DNA from: Bacillus sp. FJAT-42376
GTDB lineage: Bacteria; Bacillota; Bacilli; Bacillales; Bacillaceae
Assembly: GCF_003816055.1 (NCBI RefSeq)
Contig: NZ_CP033906.1
Coordinates: 310,001-374,000, forward strand
Reading direction: 5' to 3'
Length of the DNA stretch: 64,000 bases
Shown: piece by piece, positions 54,541 to 64,000 of the stretch
Numbering within the stretch: position 1 is the first letter of the stretch
Layout: each line of letters starts with the position of its first letter
The notes under the pieces: generated by a model
The model's database searches: none
Told to the model about the DNA's origin: nothing
The model's input: the letters and a program-made list of their open reading frames with translations, nothing else
Position numbers and translations under genes: made by a program

Positions 54541-55821
54541 TTTTTCTACTTGGAACTGATCCTGAATCAAGAGCCAGTTTTGAGGAAAGGAAAGTCCGAG
54601 CTTCCAATAGCTCACCCCTCTCAGATTCAGCTGCTTTACGAGATTGAATTTTGCCTGGATGGAGCGGGCATCTTCAAACCACACTTCATGCTCTCTGTCT
54701 GATTCATCCCGGTAATTAAAATGGGGCGCCTGATCTTTCTGGCTGTATTGGATCGCCTCATTGTATTTGGCAGCCAGTTCAATTCCCTGCTGCGGACTGA
54801 TGGCTTTCGCAAACTCCCCGCCGGGCTTAAAAGGAAGCGTCCAGTCATAGCCGTATAAATTCTGGCCCATCATAATTTTGGACCCGGGCATTTCGGTTAA
54901 AGCGTAGTCCAGAACTTCTTTTACAGATCCAATGGGGGACACAGCGAGGGGAGGACCGCCGCTGTAGCCCCATTCATAAGTCATCAGGACGACAAAGTCA
55001 GCGATTTGGCCATGTGCCTTGTAATCGTGTGCCTCGTACCATTTCCCTTTTTGATCTGCTTTCGTTTTGGGAGCAAGAGCGGTAGACATCAGCCACCCTT
55101 CTTTCTGGAACTGCTGTTTCGCTTTTCTGAGAAAGGCGTTATAGGCTTCTTTGTCTGCCGGCCTTAAATACTCCATGTCAAAATGAATATCCCGAAAGCC
55201 ATACTTTTTTGCCTTAGATGTTATATCGCTGAGCAGCCGGTTTTGGACTTGCTGATCATTCAATACAATTCGTCCAATTTCATCACTGAAGCCCTCGTCG
55301 GTTAGATTCGTCACAATCATCATCAGGGTAACACGGTTTGCGGATGCAATATCCGGCAGACTGTTTAAGGGAGGTTCCTTTAATGTGCCATCCTTTTGAA
55401 TCCGAAAACTGAACGGACCTAAATACGTTAAATAAGGTGCTGCTTCCCGTGCGCTTTGCTTTTGCCCCTCGGTTACCTCATTTTGAGCGGGTTCTAAATA
55501 GGCGTTAAATTCCGCCTTCCGTTTAGGAGGCTCAGGAATGTAGAGCCGGAAGCCAATTTGCAGCGGACTATTCATGTTCAGCCGGTTAATGCGGGCAAGC
55601 TCATTTGGCTGGATGGAAAATAATTGAGACACACTCCATAAGGTATCCCCCTGTTTAATCGTATAAAAACGGCCCATAATAGGAATAACGAGCGATTGTC
55701 CGACAACAAGCCGGTCCGGATTCGGAAGCTGGTTCGCTTCTTCTATATCCCGGGCGGAAGTGCCGTACCGAAAAGCAATCATGGATAGCGTATCTCCACG
55801 TTTTACTGTATAGATTTGCAT
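54520..55821 (-). CDS. yaaH: Spore peptidoglycan N-acetylglucosaminidase YaaH (SleL)
   Basis: YaaH/SleL is a spore-coat lytic enzyme acting on cortex fragments in germination. The 433-residue protein begins with two LysM repeats (MQIYTVKRGDTLSMIAFRYGT, then RFYTIKQGDTLWSVSQLF), which bind peptidoglycan. A glycosyl hydrolase 18 domain follows (from about 115) with FRDIHFDMEYLRP as the catalytic region: DxDxE is present as DIHFDME. There is no signal peptide, fitting deposition from the mother cell. GAGGAGGACGCTTT precedes the ATG. Confidence 0.96.
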   Translation of the reverse strand: MQIYTVKRGDTLSMIAFRYGTSARDIEEANQLPNPDRLVVGQSLVIPIMGRFYTIKQGDTLWSVSQLFSIQPNELARINRLNMNSPLQIGFRLYIPEPPKRKAEFNAYLEPAQNEVTEGQKQSAREAAPYLTYLGPFSFRIQKDGTLKEPPLNSLPDIASANRVTLMMIVTNLTDEGFSDEIGRIVLNDQQVQNRLLSDITSKAKKYGFRDIHFDMEYLRPADKEAYNAFLRKAKQQFQKEGWLMSTALAPKTKADQKGKWYEAHDYKAHGQIADFVVLMTYEWGYSGGPPLAVSPIGSVKEVLDYALTEMPGSKIMMGQNLYGYDWTLPFKPGGEFAKAISPQQGIELAAKYNEAIQYSQKDQAPHFNYRDESDREHEVWFEDARSIQAKFNLVKQLNLRGVSYWKLGLSFPQNWLLIQDQFQVEKKTVPSR

Positions 55822-55883
55822 AAAGCGTCCTCCTCATCCCTCTTCCTTCTATAGAAGAATATGAGCAGGATTAGATCCCTATG

Positions 55884-56991
<1,108 letters not shown>

Positions 56992-56992
56992 A

Positions 56993-57021
56993 TTGATTTT
57001 TTCTCTGAATCAGAGTATACT
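56993..57021 (+). promoter_or_regulatory. Promoter of the SRP RNA
   Basis: TTGATT and TATACT are separated by 17 bases; transcription would begin near 57028, giving a precursor later trimmed. Confidence 0.75.
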
Positions 57022-57062
57022 AAATTATGCGTCCGATAAGGCGCACTTCTAATAGGTATCAA

Positions 57063-57337
57063 TTTTGCCGTGCTAAGCGGGGAGGTAGCGGTGCCCTGTA
57101 CTCGCAATCCGCTCTAGCGAGGCCGAATCCCTTTCCGAGGTTAGTTGACTGCAGGGTCTGCCCTCAAGTAAGTGGTGTTGAAGTCTGGGTCCTGCGCAAT
57201 GGAAATCCATGAACCATGTCAGGTCCGGAAGGAAGCAGCATTAAGTGGAAGCTTTCATGTGCCGCGGGACAGCCTGGGCCGAGCTAACTGCTTGAGTAAC
57301 GCTTGTGGCCGCTAATCGACGAAAGGTGCACGGCAGT
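57063..57337 (+). ncRNA. scr: Signal recognition particle RNA (large, Alu-containing scRNA)
   Basis: About 275 bases. The Ffh-binding helix 8 is present as CATGTCAGGTCCGGAAGGAAGCAGCATTAAG in two parts (GTCAGGTCCGGAAGGAAGC near 57218). The Alu part at the 5' end GCCGTGCTAAGCGGGGAGGT and the 3' end GAAAGGTGCACGGC pair with each other. Large scRNA with an Alu domain is characteristic of Bacillus. Ends are approximate. Confidence 0.96.
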
Positions 57338-57354
57338 TATATTATAATAAGAAC

Positions 57355-57375
57355 ACTCACCCTTTCAGGGTGAGT
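57355..57375 (+). terminator. Terminator of the SRP RNA
   Basis: ACTCACCCT and AGGGTGAGT pair around three bases, then TTTTTC, about 17 bases past the RNA. Confidence 0.88.
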
Positions 57376-57475
57376 TTTTCTGTATAATGGTAGGAAACAG
57401 CTGGCATCTTTTCTGAGTGCTTGCTGTGGGTTATAATACATATTGGATTTTTATTTAAAAAAGGAGGGGGCTTTT

Positions 57476-59167
57476 GTGGGTTATCAAGCGTTATACCGTG
57501 TGTTCAGACCGCAGTTGTTCGAGGATGTAGCAGGTCAGAATCATATTACCCGCACGCTGCAAAACGCCCTGCTTCACAGCAAGTTCTCCCATGCCTATCT
57601 ATTTTCAGGCCCAAGGGGGACAGGGAAAACGAGCGCCGCTAAAATATTCGCCAAAGCAGTCAACTGCGAAAAAGCACCTGTAGCCGAGCCGTGCGGAGAG
57701 TGCCCATCCTGCAGAGGAATAGCAGATGGCTCCATCTCAGACGTTCTGGAAATCGATGCAGCCTCCAATAATGGAGTAGATGAAATCCGTGATATCCGGG
57801 ATAAAGTGAAATACGCTCCTTCTGCCGTTAAATATAAAGTGTACATCGTGGATGAGGTCCACATGCTTTCAATGGGGGCCTTTAACGCCCTGCTTAAAAC
57901 ACTGGAAGAACCGCCGAAGCATGTCATCTTCATTCTCGCTACGACTGAGCCTCACAAAATCCCCTTAACCATTATCTCGCGCTGCCAGCGATTTGATTTT
58001 AAACGGATTACCTCCCAGGACATTGTGGACCGCATGAAAACCGTCATGGATGAACAGGAGGCAGATGCAGAGGAAGAAGCGCTTCATGTCATTGCCAGAG
58101 CAGCGGACGGGGGCATGCGCGATGCACTCAGTCTCCTCGATCAGGCGATTTCATTCAGTGATGAGAAGGTTACCCTCGAGGATGCCCTGCTCATAACGGG
58201 ATCTGTTTCTCAAAATCTGCTCACAGACTTAGTCATGTCCATTCAGAAAAAAGAGGTGTCCGCAGCGCTGCAGATCCTGAATAAGCTCATGGACCAGGGC
58301 AAGGATGCGGCAAGATTTATTGAGGATCTCATCTATTATTACCGGGACATGCTCCTCTACAATACAGCGCCTAATTTGGAAGAAGCCCTTGAGAGGGTTG
58401 TGGTGGACGAAGCATTTAAGGATTTGGCCAAATCGGTTGAAACAGAGAAGATCTATGCGATCATCGATGTGCTGAACAAAAGCCAGCAGGAGATGAAATG
58501 GACAAACCATCCGAGAATTTTCCTGGAGGTAGCTGTCGTTAAGCTCTGTGAAACACAGGCGAAGGCAGCCGTCAGCCAGGGGGAGCCCGATCCGCAGCTT
58601 CTTGAGCGTATTTCCCATCTTGAAGCTGAGCTGAGGGAGCTGAAAAAGAATGGGGCTGCTGCCGGGCAGCCTGCCCAGGCTCAAAGCGACCAGAAGACTT
58701 CAAAAGCGGTAAGAAGCAACTTCAAAGTTCCGGCAGGAAGAATTCAGGAAATTCTCAAGGAAGCAACAAGGCAGGATCTCGATGTCCTCAAAAAGAGCTG
58801 GAGAGGGATGCTGGATCAGCTGCGGACCCAGAACAAAGCCTCCCATGCCGCCCTTGTCGGAGAAAGTGAACCGGTCGCGGCATCATCGAAATCATTTGTG
58901 CTAAAATTTAAATATGAGATTCATTGCAAGATGGTCGCAGAGAATAATAATGATGTACGGACAAATATTGAAGCCATTCTTGCAAATTTACTTGGCAAAC
59001 CAATTGAAATGGTTGGCGTCCCAGAGAGGGATTGGGGTAAAATAAGAGAAGAATTCATCCGGGATCAGAAGGATGAAGATTCAGATGCAAATGAAGAGGA
59101 AGAAGATCCATTCATAGCAGAAGCAAAGAAATTAGTAGGCGATGATTTAATTGAAATAAAAGACTAA
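57476..59167 (+). CDS. dnaX: DNA polymerase III gamma/tau subunit
   Basis: DnaX drives the clamp loader and holds polymerases together. From the GTG at 57476 (AAGGAGG upstream) the 563-residue protein starts MGYQALYRVFRPQLFEDVAGQ. It has Walker A GPRGTGKTS, a zinc cluster CEKAPVAEPCGECPSCRG, Walker B VYIVDEVHML, sensor 1 ILATTEPHKIP and the tau C-terminal part ending DDLIEIKD. Length equals that of B. subtilis DnaX, so the start is favoured over 57443. Confidence 0.97.
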   Translation: MGYQALYRVFRPQLFEDVAGQNHITRTLQNALLHSKFSHAYLFSGPRGTGKTSAAKIFAKAVNCEKAPVAEPCGECPSCRGIADGSISDVLEIDAASNNGVDEIRDIRDKVKYAPSAVKYKVYIVDEVHMLSMGAFNALLKTLEEPPKHVIFILATTEPHKIPLTIISRCQRFDFKRITSQDIVDRMKTVMDEQEADAEEEALHVIARAADGGMRDALSLLDQAISFSDEKVTLEDALLITGSVSQNLLTDLVMSIQKKEVSAALQILNKLMDQGKDAARFIEDLIYYYRDMLLYNTAPNLEEALERVVVDEAFKDLAKSVETEKIYAIIDVLNKSQQEMKWTNHPRIFLEVAVVKLCETQAKAAVSQGEPDPQLLERISHLEAELRELKKNGAAAGQPAQAQSDQKTSKAVRSNFKVPAGRIQEILKEATRQDLDVLKKSWRGMLDQLRTQNKASHAALVGESEPVAASSKSFVLKFKYEIHCKMVAENNNDVRTNIEAILANLLGKPIEMVGVPERDWGKIREEFIRDQKDEDSDANEEEEDPFIAEAKKLVGDDLIEIKD

Positions 59168-59185
59168 ACTTAAGGAGATGTTACT

Positions 59186-59509
59186 ATGCGCGGCGGAATG
59201 GGAAATATGCAAAAAATGATGAAACAAATGCAAAAAATGCAAAAAGACATGGAGAAGGCTCAAGAAGAGCTTGCTGAGAAACAAGTTGAAGGAACTGCCG
59301 GCGGCGGAATGGTTGTTGTCGTTGCAAACGGAAGCCGTGAAATCATCGATGTGAGAATTAAGGAAGAGGTAGTAGACCCGGAAGATATCGAAATGCTTCA
59401 GGATTTAATTCTTGCTGCTACAAACGATGCATTGAAAAAAGTAGAAGAAATGACCTCTCAAACAATGGGTCAATTTACAAAAGGAATGAATATGCCAGGT
59501 TTATTCTAG
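59186..59509 (+). CDS. ebfC: Nucleoid-associated protein EbfC (YaaK/YbaB family)
   Basis: A 107-residue DNA-binding dimer with a Met/Lys/Gln-rich helical N terminus ([18 protein letters not shown]) and a beta core [20 protein letters not shown]. The ATG follows AAGGAGATGTTACT. It lies between dnaX and recR in the usual operon. Confidence 0.96.
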   Translation: MRGGMGNMQKMMKQMQKMQKDMEKAQEELAEKQVEGTAGGGMVVVVANGSREIIDVRIKEEVVDPEDIEMLQDLILAATNDALKKVEEMTSQTMGQFTKGMNMPGLF

Positions 59510-59521
59510 GAGGAAGGCTTT

Positions 59522-60118
59522 ATGCATTATCCTGAACCTATATCCAAATTAATTGACAGCTTTATGAAGTTGCCAGGCATAGGACCGAAAACGGCCGTAC
59601 GTCTGGCCTTTTTTGTCCTTAGCATGAAGGAAGATACTGTCCTCGATTTCGCAAAGGCTCTCGTAAATGCCAAAAGAAACTTAACCTATTGTTCTGTATG
59701 CGGACATATTACAGATCAGGACCCTTGCTATATTTGCGAGGATAAGAGAAGGGACCGCTCTGTCGTGTGTGTCGTTCAGGACCCTAAAGATGTCATTGCT
59801 ATGGAAAAAATGAAAGAATACAGCGGTCTTTATCATGTTCTGCACGGAGCCATCTCCCCGATTGAAGGAATTGGACCAGAAGACATCAAGGTACCTGAAT
59901 TGCTGAAAAGACTTCAGGATGATTCGATACAGGAAGTCATCCTGGCGACAAATCCGAATATTGAAGGCGAAGCAACAGCTATGTATATATCGAGACTGCT
60001 GAAGCCTTCAGGTATTAAACTGACAAGAATTGCCCATGGTCTTCCGGTAGGAGGAGATCTGGAATACGCGGATGAGGTCACCTTGTCTAAAGCGCTTGAA
60101 GGAAGAAGAGAACTATAA
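59522..60118 (+). CDS. recR: Recombination protein RecR
   Basis: RecR forms a ring around DNA and works with RecO and RecF. The 198-residue protein has a helix-hairpin-helix ([15 protein letters not shown]), a C4 zinc finger [18 protein letters not shown], a TOPRIM domain with [16 protein letters not shown] and [29 protein letters not shown] precedes the ATG, 12 bases after ebfC. Confidence 0.98.
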   Translation: MHYPEPISKLIDSFMKLPGIGPKTAVRLAFFVLSMKEDTVLDFAKALVNAKRNLTYCSVCGHITDQDPCYICEDKRRDRSVVCVVQDPKDVIAMEKMKEYSGLYHVLHGAISPIEGIGPEDIKVPELLKRLQDDSIQEVILATNPNIEGEATAMYISRLLKPSGIKLTRIAHGLPVGGDLEYADEVTLSKALEGRREL

Positions 60119-60132
60119 ATGGAGGGTTTCCT

Positions 60133-60351
60133 TTGCTTTTCAAACGAAAAGGACGGTTAAGACAGGATTTTAACCAACAGCTTATCGATCTTCTTATGAA
60201 AAATAAATCCGAATGGAATCGGCAAAAGCAGCTTGTAGAAAAAAGCGTGGAACCTTCTGAAGAAGTTCTTTTTGAATTGAAAATAGCGGAATCAAAATAT
60301 TTCTTTCTATTGAGGGAAGCGAAACAAAGGAAGATCCGAATCAGTCTTTAA
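60133..60351 (+). CDS. yaaL: Small protein YaaL (DUF2508)
   Basis: A 72-residue basic helical protein LFKRKGRLRQDFNQQLIDLL with the pattern of YaaL/DUF2508, found between recR and bofA. Start is TTG, with GGAGGG six bases before. Function is unknown. It is the fourth gene of the dnaX-ebfC-recR-yaaL operon. Confidence 0.88.
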   Translation: MLFKRKGRLRQDFNQQLIDLLMKNKSEWNRQKQLVEKSVEPSEEVLFELKIAESKYFFLLREAKQRKIRISL

Positions 60352-60423
60352 TGGAGAAGGTTCTATCCTGCCTCCGCTTGCATATGCTTGTACAAACAGG
60401 CATGTTGAAAGTGAGTGGTAAAT

Positions 60424-60690
60424 TTGAACCCCGTTATCATATTTGCTGTAGCTGGCGGAGCCATCGTGCTGCTTCTTATGAATGGCTCGCTGATTAAGCC
60501 GGTTAAATGGATTGGAAGACTGGCAGCGAAAGTTGTAGCCGGAGCACTTATGCTTTTTATTCTCAATGCATTGGGTGCAAGCGCAGGGATTCATATTCCG
60601 ATTAACGCTGGAACTTCTGCTGTTTCAGGACTCCTGGGTTTACCGGGGATCGCGGCTTTATATGTAATTAAAAGTTATATTCTTGTGTAA
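60424..60690 (+). CDS. bofA: Sigma-K processing inhibitor BofA
   Basis: BofA holds SpoIVFB inactive with SpoIVFA until the forespore signal arrives. The 88-residue membrane protein (TTG start) has two hydrophobic segments: VIIFAVAGGAIVLLLMNG, and AKVVAGALMLFILNALGASAG. These are followed by the conserved IPINAGTSAVSGLLGLPGIAALYVIK. The start is uncertain; a GTG at 60415 gives three more residues, but TTG fits family length (87). Last gene before rRNA operon 2. Confidence 0.93.
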   Translation: MNPVIIFAVAGGAIVLLLMNGSLIKPVKWIGRLAAKVVAGALMLFILNALGASAGIHIPINAGTSAVSGLLGLPGIAALYVIKSYILV

Positions 60691-60714
60691 AAACAAATGG
60701 TCCGCCATTTGTTT
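60691..60714 (+). terminator. Terminator of bofA
   Basis: AAACAAATGG and CCATTTGTTT pair with a four-base loop, followed by a T-rich stretch. Confidence 0.9.
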
Positions 60715-60724
60715 TTATTTTTTG

Positions 60725-60754
60725 TTGACACGCTAGTTTATAAGATGGTATATT
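60725..60754 (+). promoter_or_regulatory. rRNA operon 2 promoter P1
   Basis: Perfect TTGACA and TATATT, 18 bases apart, next to the bofA terminator. Confidence 0.85.
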
Positions 60755-60811
60755 ATTATACGTCGCTGACAGACAAGTTGTTTCGGTAAAAAACAAATAC
60801 GAAATTAACTG

Positions 60812-60840
60812 TTGACATGCGAAACTGAAGATGTTATTAT
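60812..60840 (+). promoter_or_regulatory. rRNA operon 2 promoter P2
   Basis: Perfect TTGACA and TATTAT, 17 bases apart, 87 bases after P1. Tandem promoters are usual for Bacillus rRNA operons. Confidence 0.85.
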
Positions 60841-60948
60841 AATAAAGTTGCTTCTTGAAAAAGACGCAGCGAACAAGTTCTTTGAAAACTAAACAAATCG
60901 AAGTGCCAACGTTAATTCTAGAGCAACAAACAAGAGCTAGTCAAACTA

Positions 60949-62494
<1,546 letters not shown>

Positions 62495-62730
62495 AAGAAT
62501 TATCAGCACCCATGCGGTGCAGCGATTAACGGACGCACTTCGAATTTGTTTAGTTTTGAGAGATCATTCTCTCTTAACTTGTTCTTTGAAAACTAGATAA
62601 CGATATGAATGTCAAACATTCACACGAGTAAGAAAGAACCTTACGATTTTCTTCTGCGTCTATCGCAGAATGAAATGAAAAGTCTGAAGACATCTGTTTT
62701 CAGCTTCTAACGAAGATAACTCCGTTATCA

Positions 62731-64000
<1,270 letters not shown>

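Overview
The window is the replication-origin region of a Bacillaceae (Bacillus-like, low-GC Gram-positive, spore-forming) chromosome. The gene order from dnaB through rplI, gdpP, rpsF-ssb-rpsR, parA/parB, noc, mnmG/mnmE, jag-yidC-rnpA-rpmH, dnaA-dnaN-yaaA-recF-remB-gyrB, gyrA, rRNA, yaaC-guaB-dacA-pdxST-serS, dck-dgk, yaaH, yaaI, tadA, SRP RNA, dnaX-ebfC-recR-yaaL-bofA and a second rRNA operon is the one known around oriC of Bacillus subtilis. Differences from B. subtilis (genes placed between gyrB and gyrA, an HD-GYP gene after gyrA, rRNA spacers without tRNA genes, an ABC transporter after serS) show that it is another genus or species, which I do not name.

Layout. Positions 1-20178 are read mostly leftward (minus strand), away from the origin: dnaB (cut by the window edge), ribosomal proteins, GdpP, Ssb, YchF, MscS channel, chromosome segregation (parA, parB, noc), tRNA modification (mnmE, mnmG), rsmG, membrane insertion (yidC, jag) and rnpA-rpmH. 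The origin lies at about 20180-22400, in two parts on either side of dnaA: an upstream DnaA-box cluster and a downstream box plus DnaA-trio unwinding element. From dnaA rightward most genes are on the plus strand, so transcription is co-oriented with replication on both arms.

The right arm carries gyrB, then an inserted accessory block (a CUT1 sugar ABC transporter under paired palindromic operators, and a surface protein with two tandem domains and a sortase-like signal), then gyrA, a divergent HD-GYP gene, rRNA operon 1, an intact IS3-family element lying inside a 20-21 bp periodic repeat array, yaaC (minus), guaB, dacA, pdxS-pdxT, a serine T-box with serS, tRNA-Ser(UGA), a minus-strand ABC exporter, dck-dgk, the spore genes yaaH and yaaI, tadA, SRP RNA, dnaX-ebfC-recR-yaaL-bofA, and rRNA operon 2, cut by the window end within 23S.

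Most of the window is core housekeeping sequence. The less ordinary items are a pair of about 345-bp repeats with inverted-repeat ends that each abut a minus-strand stop codon and carry a terminator hairpin with a compensatory base change between copies (17560-17904 and 52642-52989); the helical-period repeat array split by the IS element; the gyrB/gyrA insertion; and the HD-GYP protein with a changed metal-binding motif.
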